Source: Sphingobium phenoxybenzoativorans
Lineage (GTDB): Bacteria > Pseudomonadota > Alphaproteobacteria > Sphingomonadales > Sphingomonadaceae
Assembly (NCBI RefSeq): GCF_001757355.1
Contig: NZ_MINO01000001.1
Coordinates: forward strand, 238,900 to 302,899
Direction of reading: 5' to 3'
DNA: 64,000 bases
This document shows, one piece after another, positions 38,207 through 48,212 of this stretch. A model generated the notes under the pieces. It saw only the letters and a list, made by a program, of their open reading frames with translations, was not told where the DNA came from and made no database searches. The stretch's first letter is position 1. Every line of letters begins with the position of its first letter. Both the position numbers and the translations under genes were made by a program.

Positions 38207-38625
38207 GGCCTGTCCTTATCGGGGAAAAGGCGGCGGAGACGCTGCTTCGCGGCGTATAGGAGGATCGCCACGATCAGCAGAGCGGTGATCGACACAGCGA
38301 AGGTCGCCCCCAGCGGGGTTAGATAGGGCGCCAACGCGAACACCAGCCCGATCATCAGAGTCACTAATGTACCAAAGAGCAGTATCAGGGCGACCGCGCC
38401 AAGAATGGCGACCGTTCGCAGGCCAGACCCGATGAATGCCGCGCGTATTTTTTGCCGGTTGATTTCCGCGTCGGCATAGGCCCGGCCGTCATCGACCAGC
38501 CGCCGCAATACCTCCTTCAAGGGTTCTTCCTTCACCGGCCGATCATGCGGCAGGGCTGTCCCTGCGCCATTCTCTCCGAACGGGCCGGTAGATGAAGTTT
38601 CTCTGGCTTCTGTCACGGTTCGCAA
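38203..38625 (-). CDS. Phage_holin_3_6-family (holin superfamily III) membrane protein
   Basis: A 140-residue protein with a basic helical N-terminal half (KEVLRRLVDDGRAYADAEIN) and two adjacent membrane segments (VAILGAVALILLFGTLVTLMIG and FAVSITALLIVAILLYAAK), the usual form of PF07332 members. Despite the family name these are chromosomal envelope proteins, and no phage genes are near. It overlaps the next gene by ATGA and lies 42 bases after the Ala/Lys-rich gene, consistent with one operon. Confidence 0.8.
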   Translation of the reverse strand: MRTVTEARETSSTGPFGENGAGTALPHDRPVKEEPLKEVLRRLVDDGRAYADAEINRQKIRAAFIGSGLRTVAILGAVALILLFGTLVTLMIGLVFALAPYLTPLGATFAVSITALLIVAILLYAAKQRLRRLFPDKDRP

Positions 38626-38667
38626 TCATGCCCCGGTTAGACGGCGACTGGTCCCGCCAGGAAAAGT

Positions 38668-39228
38668 TCAGGCGTTGTCCGAACCCGAACCCTTGGCAAG
38701 CCGCATCAGCACGAAGCCGACCACGGCCGCCGCGCCGATGGCGACGGCAGGGCTTTTACGGACGAAATCGCGCGCTTCGCCAACGAGCTGGTCGACATCC
38801 TTGGCGTCCAGCGACTTGGCCGCTCCAGCCACGGCTTCGGCGGCGTAACGCGCATAGTCGCCATATTGCGGGCCGAGTTTTGCATCGACGGTGCCAGCCG
38901 TGTCGGCGATCAGCTTGGCAAGACCCTGCATCGCGGAGCCGGTCTTGTCCTTGGCGGAACCAGCAGCCGACCGCGCCGTCTTTGCGGCCTGTTCCTTGAT
39001 CTGGTCGGCCTGCGCCTTCCAGGCGGTGCTTGCCTTTGCGGTCCTCGCTTTCGTCGCACGCGGTTTCCGGGGCGCGGCCGTCTTGGGCGCAGCCGCCTTG
39101 CGGGTCGCGGCCTTCTTTACCGGTGCCGCCTTCACAGCCGCAGCCTGCGCCGCTGTCGCAGCCTTGGGCGTGCGAGGCTTACGAGGTTTACGGGGCGCCT
39201 TGGGCGTGGACTCGGCAGTATCGGCCAT
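38668..39228 (-). CDS. Lys/Ala-rich membrane-anchored protein
   Basis: A 186-residue protein with an N-terminal Lys/Pro/Ala-rich tail (APRKPRKPRTPKAATAAQ, several KAA and RKP repeats; about residues 10-65) like histone H1-type proteins. A helical YqjD-like segment follows (QIKEQAAKTARSAAGSAKDK). A C-terminal membrane anchor (SPAVAIGAAAVVGFVLMRLA) ends it. That combination suggests a membrane protein that binds nucleic acid or acidic partners through its tail. It is the first gene of the four-gene unit; upstream is the 197-base gap before eno on the opposite strand. Confidence 0.72.
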   Translation of the reverse strand: MADTAESTPKAPRKPRKPRTPKAATAAQAAAVKAAPVKKAATRKAAAPKTAAPRKPRATKARTAKASTAWKAQADQIKEQAAKTARSAAGSAKDKTGSAMQGLAKLIADTAGTVDAKLGPQYGDYARYAAEAVAGAAKSLDAKDVDQLVGEARDFVRKSPAVAIGAAAVVGFVLMRLAKGSGSDNA

Positions 39229-39416
39229 TTTCTGTAAACTCCTGCAATCTGTGCGCCATCAATGCATGGGCCAAATAACAGTTCCGCGTGCGTAATGCAC
39301 CCCGATACTGTCGCATTTCGGGAGCATCTGGTTTGCGTGTCCCGCCGCCATTGCCATATCGCCCGCCTCTGGCTAAGCGGACGCCGACAAAACGCCGCGC
39401 CGGCGTCAGAAGCTGA

Positions 39417-40700
<1,284 letters not shown>

Positions 40701-40767
40701 TGCGGCTTTGGTCGCAAGTTAACCAATATTTCCTTGCAACCCTGAATCGCCTGTGATTCAAGGCGAT

Positions 40768-41079
40768 ATGGCTCATATCGTAAAGCTTCGCATGCTGCTT
40801 TTCTCCGCCCTTGGGCCGGCGTTGGCAGTGCTGTTGCTGTTCCTCTTTGCGGGCTACGCGATATTGGGTCCGCGCGGATTGCTGGCCTGGGGGGATTATT
40901 CCCGCCAGTTGCACAACGCCCAGGCGGAACTCGCGGTGGTCAAGGCCGACCGGAACCGTTTGAAGAACCGGGTCGACCTGCTTGATCCGCGCAGGACGGA
41001 CCCGGATATGGCCGATGAGCTCATCCGGCGGGAGCTTGGCCTCAATCATCCCGATGAAGTGGTCGTTCCGCTGAATTAA
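40768..41079 (+). CDS. FtsB/DivIC-type septum formation initiator
   Basis: A 103-residue bitopic division protein. It has a short cytoplasmic N-terminus, one transmembrane segment (MLLFSALGPALAVLLLFLFA; about 10-30), then a periplasmic coiled coil (LHNAQAELAVVKADRNRLKNRVDLL). The conserved region RRELGLNHPDEVVV ends it. FtsB bridges FtsL and FtsQ. ATG 40768 is preferred over a GTG 15 bases upstream and has AAGG just before it. Location after eno is the usual one for this gene. Confidence 0.9.
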   Translation: MAHIVKLRMLLFSALGPALAVLLLFLFAGYAILGPRGLLAWGDYSRQLHNAQAELAVVKADRNRLKNRVDLLDPRRTDPDMADELIRRELGLNHPDEVVVPLN

Positions 41080-41194
41080 CGGCGTAAAGATTTGGCTTTT
41101 TGGCCCGCCGGAGTGGCGGTTGCCGTTGCATTGTCCCTTACACTGATCCTATATCCGGCACTCCTCCCCGGACAAAGCGAGAAGGATTCTTCCT

Positions 41195-42268
41195 TTGGCA
41201 AAAACCACTACGTCGCGCGCCGACAAGGCAAAGGACGCTTCGGCTGTTCCTGCACCGGCCGATCATAATCGGGAACGGCCCGATACCCCCGTCGATTACA
41301 AAGCGAGCAAGGAAGAATTGCTCGAATTCTACCGGCAGATGACTCTTATCCGCCGCTTTGAAGAAAAGGCCGGACAACTTTACGGCCTGGGTTTCATTGG
41401 CGGATTCTGCCATCTCTACATTGGGCAGGAGGCGGTTGCCGTTGGCATCCAGTCCGCCCTGGAGCCAGGCAAGGACAGCGTGATCACCGGCTATCGCGAC
41501 CATGGCCATATGCTGGCCTATGGCATCGATCCCAAGGTGATCATGGCTGAACTGACCGGCCGCGCGGCCGGCATTTCCCGCGGCAAGGGCGGGTCCATGC
41601 ACATGTTCTCCGTCGAGCATAAATTCTACGGCGGCCATGGCATCGTCGGCGCGCAGGTTGGCCTGGGCACGGGCCTGGGTTTTGCGCATAAATACCGCGA
41701 CGATGGCGGCGTGTGCGTTGCCTATTTCGGCGATGGCGCGGCCAATCAGGGCCAGGTCTATGAGAGCTTCAACATGGCGGAGCTGTGGAAGCTTCCGATC
41801 ATCTTCGTCATCGAGAATAATCAGTACGCCATGGGCACGTCGGTCAATCGTTCCTCCGCAGAGGATCAGTTGTACCGGCGTGGCGAAAGCTTCCGCATTC
41901 CCGGCCTGCAGGTCAATGGCATGGATGTGCTGGCCGTGCGCGGCGCGACCGAGGAAGCGCTGGCCTGGGTAAAGGCCGGCAAAGGCCCCATCCTGCTGGA
42001 AATGAAGACCTACCGTTATCGCGGCCATTCCATGTCCGATCCGGCGAAATACCGGTCGCGCGAGGAAGTGCAGGAAATGCGCGACAAGTCCGATCCCATC
42101 GAAGGCGCCAAGAAGCATCTGGAAGCTGCGGGCGTGACCGAGGACGAGTTGAAGAAGATCGACCAGGAAATTCGCAAGATCGTTGCCGAGGCGGCGGATT
42201 TTGCGGAATCCTCGCCGGAGCCTGATTCTTCCGAACTCTATACTGACGTGCTGGTGGAGCAATATTGA
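41195..42268 (+). CDS. pdhA: Pyruvate dehydrogenase E1 alpha subunit
   Basis: Thiamine-diphosphate subunit that decarboxylates pyruvate. The 357-residue protein has the ThDP/Mg motif [19 protein letters not shown]...ENNQYAMG, the conserved [14 protein letters not shown] and GYRDHGHML stretches, and the phosphorylation-loop region [20 protein letters not shown]. The start is TTG at 41195, supported by a strong Shine-Dalgarno GAAGGA at 41181-41186 with an 8-base spacer. The 30-residue Lys/Ala/Pro-rich N-terminus ([13 protein letters not shown]) is typical of alphaproteobacteria. It overlaps pdhB by one base (TGATG). Confidence 0.96.
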   Translation: MAKTTTSRADKAKDASAVPAPADHNRERPDTPVDYKASKEELLEFYRQMTLIRRFEEKAGQLYGLGFIGGFCHLYIGQEAVAVGIQSALEPGKDSVITGYRDHGHMLAYGIDPKVIMAELTGRAAGISRGKGGSMHMFSVEHKFYGGHGIVGAQVGLGTGLGFAHKYRDDGGVCVAYFGDGAANQGQVYESFNMAELWKLPIIFVIENNQYAMGTSVNRSSAEDQLYRRGESFRIPGLQVNGMDVLAVRGATEEALAWVKAGKGPILLEMKTYRYRGHSMSDPAKYRSREEVQEMRDKSDPIEGAKKHLEAAGVTEDELKKIDQEIRKIVAEAADFAESSPEPDSSELYTDVLVEQY

Positions 42269-43677
42269 TGGGTGTCGAGATCAAGATGCCAGCGCTTTCC
42301 CCGACCATGGAGGAAGGCACGCTCGCCAAATGGCTGGTCAAGGAAGGCGACGAAGTCAAATCCGGCGATATTCTCGCCGAGATCGAGACCGACAAGGCGA
42401 CGATGGAATTCGAAGCCGTGGATGAGGGCAAGATCGGCAAGATCATGGTGCCCGAAGGAACCGACGGCGTGAAAGTCGGCACGGTCATCGCAACCATGGC
42501 GGGTGAAGGCGGGGCGGAAGCTGCGCCAGCAGCCGCACCGGAACCGGCGGAAGCCAAGGCCGAGCCAGCCGTCGAAGCTGCGCCCGCCAAGGCTGAAGAC
42601 GCAGAAGCGCCTAAAAAGGCGGAATCGGGTACGGCAAAGCTGGAGAGCAAGGCGAAGCCCGCATTGGCCGACCCCGATATTCCGGCAGGTACGGAATATG
42701 TGAAGGTCACTGTGCGCGAGGCGCTCCGCGACGCCATGGCGGAGGAAATGCGGGCCGATGACCGCGTTTTCGTAATGGGCGAGGAAGTCGCCGAATATCA
42801 GGGCGCTTACAAAGTCACGCAGGGCCTGCTGGAAGAATTCGGGCCGAAGCGGGTGATTGACACGCCGATCACCGAATATGGCTTTGCTGGGGTTGGCACC
42901 GGCGCGGCGATGGGCGGTTTGAAGCCTATCGTTGAGTTCATGACATTCAATTTCGCCATGCAGGCGATCGACCACATCATCAACTCGGCCGCAAAGACCA
43001 ATTATATGTCCGGCGGACAGATGCGGTGTCCGGTTGTATTCCGCGGGCCCAATGGCGCGGCCAGCCGGGTGGGTGCGCAGCACAGCCAGAATTATGGGCC
43101 ATGGTATGCCAGCGTTCCCGGTCTTATCGTGATCGCGCCCTATGACGCCGCTGACGCCAAGGGGTTGCTGAAGGCAGCGATCCGCTCGGAAGACCCGGTC
43201 GTGTTCCTGGAAAACGAGCTGGTTTACGGGCGCACTTTCGAAATTCCGAAAGTCGACGATTATGTGCTGCCGATCGGCAAGGCGCGGATCGTGCGGGCCG
43301 GTAGCGACGTGACGATCGTCAGCTATTCGATCGGCGTGGGCCTGGCGCTTGATGCTGCCGAAACGCTGGCGGGTGAGGGGATCGAGGCGGAGGTTATCGA
43401 CCTGCGCACCCTGCGACCGCTGGATACGGCAACCGTGCTTGAAAGCCTGAAAAAGACCAACCGCATGGTGGTTGTCGAGGAAGGCTGGCCGGTTTGCTCG
43501 ATTTCGAGCGAGATTGCCGCAGTCGTCATGGAAAAGGGCTTTGACGATCTCGACGCCCCGGTCCTGCGCGTCACCAATGAGGATGTGCCGCTGCCCTACG
43601 CCGCCAATCTGGAGAAGGCGGCGTTGATCGATGCCGCCCGCGTGGTGAAGGCGGCCAAGCAGGTCTGCTATAAATGA
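42268..43677 (+). CDS. pdhB: Pyruvate dehydrogenase E1 beta subunit with N-terminal lipoyl domain
   Basis: Forms the E1 heterotetramer with PdhA. Residues 1-80 are a lipoyl domain with the lipoylated lysine in ETDKATMEF (Lys43). An Ala/Glu/Pro-rich linker follows (about 80-140). Residues 145-469 are the transketolase-like beta subunit with [20 protein letters not shown] and the C-terminal swivel domain. A lipoyl domain on E1 beta is known from alphaproteobacteria. E2 and E3 genes do not follow; a terminator-like hairpin ends the transcript. Its stop is 64 bases from the convergent TadE-like gene. Confidence 0.96.
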   Translation: MGVEIKMPALSPTMEEGTLAKWLVKEGDEVKSGDILAEIETDKATMEFEAVDEGKIGKIMVPEGTDGVKVGTVIATMAGEGGAEAAPAAAPEPAEAKAEPAVEAAPAKAEDAEAPKKAESGTAKLESKAKPALADPDIPAGTEYVKVTVREALRDAMAEEMRADDRVFVMGEEVAEYQGAYKVTQGLLEEFGPKRVIDTPITEYGFAGVGTGAAMGGLKPIVEFMTFNFAMQAIDHIINSAAKTNYMSGGQMRCPVVFRGPNGAASRVGAQHSQNYGPWYASVPGLIVIAPYDAADAKGLLKAAIRSEDPVVFLENELVYGRTFEIPKVDDYVLPIGKARIVRAGSDVTIVSYSIGVGLALDAAETLAGEGIEAEVIDLRTLRPLDTATVLESLKKTNRMVVVEEGWPVCSISSEIAAVVMEKGFDDLDAPVLRVTNEDVPLPYAANLEKAALIDAARVVKAAKQVCYK

Positions 43678-43683
43678 ATGAAG

Positions 43684-43711
43684 GGCCGGGGCGGTTCATG
43701 CCGCCCCGGCC
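43684..43711. terminator. Terminator after pdhB, possibly bidirectional
   Basis: Perfect 11-bp stem GGCCGGGGCGG (43684-43694) with CCGCCCCGGCC (43701-43711) around the 6-base loop ttcatg. It is followed by TTT and preceded by AAG. It sits between convergent pdhB and the TadE-like genes and could end both transcripts. Confidence 0.8.
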
Positions 43712-43741
43712 TTTCAAAGCGTCCTGGCCGGCAGACGCCGG

Positions 43742-44413
43742 TCAGCAGGTGGACGCTACGACATTCTCCGTATTGTAGACGCCGTTGGTGCCGCCGGTAT
43801 AGTCGCGCTGGTCGCGTACGGTCATGGCGGCAACCTCTCTGATCATGGATTTCGGCACGAAGGCCGTCGAGATCAGCGGCTTATAGTCGTAGGCGATTTC
43901 AACGAACATCACCGCGCCATCGTCGGGCGCCTTCAGCGTCTGCCCGTTTACCGCGATGCCGGTCATGTTGGTCTGTCCGGCTGTGCCATAGCTGGAGGGC
44001 CAGGTTTTTGATCCTCTGCATCGCTGCCAGCGAATCCTGAACCTGTCAGTCGTATTGGGATTGGCCACGGGTTCCAGGCTGGACAGAATGACGCGGCCGT
44101 TGGTGTAGAGATTGGTCTTGCCCGCCTGCAAACCGGCGCCAGTGAGCAGATCGTTGATCTGCGCCTCGCTGATGGTCTTGCTCGACAGCACGGTGCCTGT
44201 GCCGATCCGCGATGCGTTGTCGGCGATATGGACGGCGACCTGGCTGAGGCGCATCTTGGTGGTCGTGTAATTGGTCAGTTCCGCGCCGCCCATCGCCACC
44301 GTCACCACGAAGGGAAGGCAAAGCGCGAACTCGACAAAAGCAAGGCCGCTAGTGTCGCGGCGCAGCCTGGCCAGGATTTGCGAGAGCGGGGACAGGGGAA
44401 GGCGCGCCATCAT
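43742..44413 (-). CDS. TadE-like pseudopilin
   Basis: A 223-residue protein with the TadE/TadG N-terminal pattern: basic residues, then a hydrophobic helix containing the conserved Glu (DTSGLAFVEFALCLPFVVTV, near residue 30), then a periplasmic part. It ends with a cysteine (VVASTC), and two Cys/Trp-containing stretches lie in the middle (RWQRCRGSKTW). Such pseudopilins help assemble Flp pili. The start overlaps the stop of the next upstream gene by ATGA. No flp, cpa or tadABC genes are in view. Confidence 0.83.
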   Translation of the reverse strand: MMARLPLSPLSQILARLRRDTSGLAFVEFALCLPFVVTVAMGGAELTNYTTTKMRLSQVAVHIADNASRIGTGTVLSSKTISEAQINDLLTGAGLQAGKTNLYTNGRVILSSLEPVANPNTTDRFRIRWQRCRGSKTWPSSYGTAGQTNMTGIAVNGQTLKAPDDGAVMFVEIAYDYKPLISTAFVPKSMIREVAAMTVRDQRDYTGGTNGVYNTENVVASTC

Positions 44414-45021
44414 GTGCAGTTCCTTGCGGTAGGGGCCGCATATTCAGATTGGTCGCCATAGGGCTGGTTGGCGAGCACTGTGCTGGCCTGCATGGTCGTC
44501 GTGGCCGGCAGGCCGATAAGGCTGAACTTGAACATGCGCGGATAGGACACCGACACGGTGTAGACGACATTGTCCTTCGCGCCGCCCTGGCCGTCGTCAC
44601 CGCCGTCCTTGTCCCAGACGCTGTTGTTATTATTGTCCTGATAGGGTTCGCCTGCATCGCAGCGCCCGTTGGCGTTGGTGTCGGTATAAGGCTCAGCAAC
44701 AGCCTGTGCCGCCTTTGTGAAGTCCTTGTAATTGCGCCGCGAAAAAGTGACGGTCGCATTCTTCGCCAGATTTTTGAGACGCGCCTCCACGCTGGCGTCC
44801 AGGGCTGCCTGCTTCGCGGCTTCGGTGCCCGATTCCAGGGTGAGGTCGCGCGCGGCCTTCTGGATGATGCCCTGCAGCTCCGTCTGCATATACAGGCCGT
44901 GCGCCATATCGAACGTGCCGAGCAGCGTGATCAGGAACACAGGCGCGACCAGTGCGAACTCGGTCACATAGAGGCCGCGTTCGTCCTTTGGCAGGCGCTT
45001 CAGGCGATTGAGCATAGCCAT
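44410..45021 (-). CDS. TadE-like pseudopilin
   Basis: A 203-residue protein. The N-terminal hydrophobic segment with the conserved Glu reads GLYVTEFALVAPVFLITLLG (about 15-34). The rest is periplasmic with coiled segments and a Ca-binding-like, Asp/Asn-rich loop (DTNANGRCDAGEPYQDNNNN; about 110-130) that resembles a dockerin- or EF-hand-type loop. The ATG at 45021 shares one base with the stop of the VWA gene (TGATG), so it is translationally coupled; the second Met (45015) is possible. A long open frame upstream of this start is antisense noise. Confidence 0.83.
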   Translation of the reverse strand: MAMLNRLKRLPKDERGLYVTEFALVAPVFLITLLGTFDMAHGLYMQTELQGIIQKAARDLTLESGTEAAKQAALDASVEARLKNLAKNATVTFSRRNYKDFTKAAQAVAEPYTDTNANGRCDAGEPYQDNNNNSVWDKDGGDDGQGGAKDNVVYTVSVSYPRMFKFSLIGLPATTTMQASTVLANQPYGDQSEYAAPTARNCT

Positions 45022-46898
45022 CAGTTTGTCAGCCTCAGTTGCGAGATTTCGTCGGCGATCGCCTTGAACTGGGCAATCAGAGAGGCGCTGTCCGACGCCG
45101 AATAGAAGCGGCCGGGCGATGCGCAGTTCTGCAATCGCGTCTGCGCGGCCGAACTGACCCCGCTGCCGTAGGAAATCACCCACAGCGTGATATTCTTGTT
45201 CTTGATCGCCGTGCAAAGCGCGGTGGTGCGGGCGTTGACGGTATCGTCGAGAATGCCGTTTGACGGCGCGCTGGAGTCGGTTGTTTGCCGGCGATCCCAC
45301 CAGGCGACGCCCTGTGAAGTGTAGCCGGTGTTGCTCGTGACCGTATCACCGTCCGTCATGAAGATCAGATGGCGCTCGATCTGGCCGCCTGCCGGCGTGA
45401 AGGCGTTTTCGCTGGCGAACAGGCCGGTTGGAGACATGAGGCGGGCGCCCCACACAAGACCGATGTCATGATAGGTATTGCCGTTAGCGCTCAGCGAATT
45501 CACATAGTTTTTGAAGGTGTTCGCCGTAGGATATTCCTGCAGCTTGCGCGATGCGACGGGGCAGGCATAGCTGTAGTTGCGGCTCAGATCGCTCGTCGAG
45601 GTGACGTTCGCATAGCTGTTGTTGCCCGAACTATTGTACCGGCCCCATACAGCATTGGGCAGCAGCGGCTTCCACTGCGTCGCCGGGTTCGCCGTGGATG
45701 GCACCATGTCGATGTCCATGTCATAGGCGGATGCCGGAACCGGGCTATAGTCGTCCGTGGCGTTGCCGTCGCTGTTCTTCCAGGTCTGGCGCTCCTCGAT
45801 GCAGCCGTCCCACGCGACCGATGTCATCGCATTGGCATAGCCGATCGGCAGGTTGACCGAACTGTTCCATGTATAGCCGCCCGCTTTCAATGCGCTCACA
45901 TCATGCGTCACCGGTTGATAGGTGTAGGCATAATCGGGCTGCTCGACATAATTGGTGTAACGGTTGCGGCTTAATGTGGATTGGCTGTTCCACCAATTGG
46001 CGGTGCAGGTATACCAATCACCGTTCGTTGTACGATAACCCGCTTGGGGAGAATTGTTGACCGTATTTTTTGTATTTGCCGGAAGGTTGTTACAATTGCT
46101 TTGTTGGCTGGTCGTCGTCGTTGAATCGCCCGAATAATAGGACCAGCCTCCGGTCACAGCCGACACGCGCGATTGATAAAGCGCATTATTGGCGACCCAG
46201 TCGTTGCTGAGCAGCCCACCGACATTCACGTTCGACGAATAGGGGACGAAGCCGAAGCGCAATTGAACATTGGCGCTGTTGCCGCCCGATGGCGTACTGC
46301 CGCAGTTCGCGTCATTGATGTCGAGTTTTGCCAGCGCCTCATAGAAGCATTTCACGGCCAGCTTAAGACCGTTGATCTTGGTCATCGTATCCGACGAGTT
46401 GGCCTTGCTGCCCATAGAGCCGGTGGTGTCGAGCACGAACATGACGTCCGTGTTCGGAATGCGCATTTCCGCCGAGCAGGTGACGTTGATCGTCTTGGTG
46501 GTGAAGCCGAACACTTTCATGATCATCATCGGAACGACAACCGATGCCGTGCCGGTCACATTGCCGGCATCTTCGGAAAACGCCTTGGTCAGGCCGCTGG
46601 TGCCATAGGCTCCGCTGACGAAGTTGGCGTTGAAGATATTTTCCGCCGTGGTGTTGGCCTTGTTGCTGTTTGCCGACCACGCGCCGCCGCCCATCATCTT
46701 GCGACCGGCGAGAGCGCCGGAATCGCACGCGAACTGAAGCCGGTTCTTGGCAAGAAAAATGCGGCTCATGTCGATGCCGCCGCCAAGCAGGCCAAGCATG
46801 GGGAAGACTCCTGCAGCGACCATCGCAAGGACGTTGCCGGCCTGGCTTTGCAGCAGGCGGCCAAGGAATCCCTTCAAAACGTGACCGTTTTTCGTCAT
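45021..46898 (-). CDS. TadG-like pilus protein with VWA domain
   Basis: A 625-residue protein. An N-terminal membrane segment (LAMVAAGVFPMLGLLGGGID; about 24-43) precedes the pseudopilin-like domain. A VWA domain has MIDAS motif DTTGSM (157-162), and a long Ser/Thr/Asn/Tyr-rich insertion (about 260-470) with many Trp and Cys residues follows before the second half of the VWA domain. TadG proteins are accessory to Flp-pilus assembly or act as adhesins. ATG 46898 (MTKNGHVLKGF) is the likely start. Three genes run in order VWA, TadE, TadE as an operon with 1- and 4-base overlaps. Confidence 0.83.
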   Translation of the reverse strand: MTKNGHVLKGFLGRLLQSQAGNVLAMVAAGVFPMLGLLGGGIDMSRIFLAKNRLQFACDSGALAGRKMMGGGAWSANSNKANTTAENIFNANFVSGAYGTSGLTKAFSEDAGNVTGTASVVVPMMIMKVFGFTTKTINVTCSAEMRIPNTDVMFVLDTTGSMGSKANSSDTMTKINGLKLAVKCFYEALAKLDINDANCGSTPSGGNSANVQLRFGFVPYSSNVNVGGLLSNDWVANNALYQSRVSAVTGGWSYYSGDSTTTTSQQSNCNNLPANTKNTVNNSPQAGYRTTNGDWYTCTANWWNSQSTLSRNRYTNYVEQPDYAYTYQPVTHDVSALKAGGYTWNSSVNLPIGYANAMTSVAWDGCIEERQTWKNSDGNATDDYSPVPASAYDMDIDMVPSTANPATQWKPLLPNAVWGRYNSSGNNSYANVTSTSDLSRNYSYACPVASRKLQEYPTANTFKNYVNSLSANGNTYHDIGLVWGARLMSPTGLFASENAFTPAGGQIERHLIFMTDGDTVTSNTGYTSQGVAWWDRRQTTDSSAPSNGILDDTVNARTTALCTAIKNKNITLWVISYGSGVSSAAQTRLQNCASPGRFYSASDSASLIAQFKAIADEISQLRLTN

Positions 46899-47033
46899 AG
46901 ACAGTCTCACCCAAAAGCCTGGGCGCCCCCCCACAGGGCGAAACCACCGCTTCCCATGCATCAGAAGTAGTTAAGGACGCCTACAGCGACATGGTTAATT
47001 CCACCCTAAAGACAGAGATTCCGGGCGGCGGGA

Positions 47034-47696
47034 ATGGATGAGGATGGGTTGGAGATTGTGCCGCTGGCGCGCTTGCTGTCGGCCTATGGCGGCCGGGATG
47101 CGGCAAGACATCGCCTGATCTGGGCCTTTGATGCGCGGCTGGCGGATATTGTGCGGACGACAAGAGAACCGGTGATCGGACAGATGCGCCTGACCTGGTG
47201 GCATGAGGTGCTGACCGACGCGGCGCAGGCAAAGGGGCGCGGCGATCCGCTGGTTGATGCGTGGCGCGCTGCTGGAATGGCTGCGGGCAAGGGATGCCTC
47301 GCCATGATCGATGGATGGGAGGAACTGATCGGACCGGACGCGCCGGATGATACGGCGCTCAGAGCCTTTGCGGAGCGGCGGGGTGGCGGGCTATTTTCGG
47401 CCTTGGCCGGGGAGCCGGATGATCCATCGGCGCTGCTGCAAAATGCTGGCGCTGTCTGGGCGCTTTGGGACTTGTCGGGGCATGTGACCAGCGGGGCGAC
47501 GGCCGATCGGGCCATCATGCTGGCGCGTGATTATCTGCCTGCTACCAAAGGTCTGCCGTGGCCTGGCGAATGGAAGGCGCAGAAGATCGCCCTCGGTCTT
47601 GCCCGCCGCGATATCCTGCGGGACAGGGCCGCGCCTGGATCGCTCACGCCCGGCATGTATTTCCATTTGGTGCGGATTGCTTTGTTTGGCCGGTGA
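47034..47696 (+). CDS. Squalene/phytoene synthase-fold protein
   Basis: A 220-residue protein of the trans-isoprenyl-diphosphate-synthase fold. It has the EPVIGQMRLTWWHEVL block shared by squalene/phytoene synthases and NDUFAF6-like proteins. The two Asp-rich motifs (DxxxD) needed for prenyl transfer are not visible and the protein is shorter than catalytic members. I therefore favour a non-catalytic, NDUFAF6-like protein over a terpene synthase. The ATG at 47034 has GGCGGGA just upstream. It precedes the EF-hand gene by 54 bases on the same strand. Confidence 0.75.
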   Translation: MDEDGLEIVPLARLLSAYGGRDAARHRLIWAFDARLADIVRTTREPVIGQMRLTWWHEVLTDAAQAKGRGDPLVDAWRAAGMAAGKGCLAMIDGWEELIGPDAPDDTALRAFAERRGGGLFSALAGEPDDPSALLQNAGAVWALWDLSGHVTSGATADRAIMLARDYLPATKGLPWPGEWKAQKIALGLARRDILRDRAAPGSLTPGMYFHLVRIALFGR

Positions 47697-47750
47697 CCGT
47701 TGGCTTTCCCTGTCATGCGGCATATGAGCAATCCTTCGGGGGATAATCAT

Positions 47751-48212
47751 ATGAGCCGGATTCTGGCGGGTGGCATGGCCGGATTATTGATGGTCGCAGC
47801 CGGGCTTTTCTGGTGGCAGGGCCGCGCGGCCGTCGAGCAGGAATCCGCGCCACCCGTTGCCGCATACAAGGCCGCGCCGGATACGATCCCCGTGGGAGAC
47901 CCGAATGCCATTGGCGAAGCGCCGCCAATGCCGGCGAGCGCGACGCCGGAGAGCCGCGAGGAACGGCGTTTCCACCGTTATGACAGGGACCGGGACGGCA
48001 TCATCACGCGCAACGAGATGATGGCCAGCCGGGTCAAGGCGTTCAGGCAGCTCGATACCGACCACAATAATCTGCTGTCATTCGAGGAATGGGCCGTTGC
48101 GACCGGAGAACGCTTTGCCGCTGCGGACGGTGACGGGAACGGACGGGTTACGCCAGCGGAGTTCGCCAAGACGGCGCCGAAGCCGAAACCTGATCCGAAA
48201 TGCGGTTGTTAG
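47751..48212 (+). CDS. Secreted or membrane-anchored EF-hand protein
   Basis: A 153-residue protein with an N-terminal membrane segment or signal ([16 protein letters not shown]; about 9-24) and a Pro/Ala-rich linker. Three canonical EF-hand loops follow at 78-89 ([12 protein letters not shown]), 102-113 ([12 protein letters not shown]) and 126-137 ([12 protein letters not shown]). It ends KCGC. It probably binds Ca in the periplasm. ATG 47751 is preceded by GGGGGA, which favours it over an upstream in-frame start. Its 3' end overlaps trmFO by four bases in convergent orientation. Confidence 0.85.
   Translation: MSRILAGGMAGLLMVAAGLFWWQGRAAVEQESAPPVAAYKAAPDTIPVGDPNAIGEAPPMPASATPESREERRFHRYDRDRDGIITRNEMMASRVKAFRQLDTDHNNLLSFEEWAVATGERFAAADGDGNGRVTPAEFAKTAPKPKPDPKCGC

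Noticed and set aside
38203..38625. Prophage remnant suggested by the holin name
   Set aside because: PF07332-type proteins are common chromosomal envelope proteins; no lysin, portal, capsid or integrase genes are near.
45022..45300. N-terminal extension of the second TadE gene
   Set aside because: Lies antisense to the end of the VWA gene; the conserved pseudopilin N-terminus begins at 45021 or 45015.
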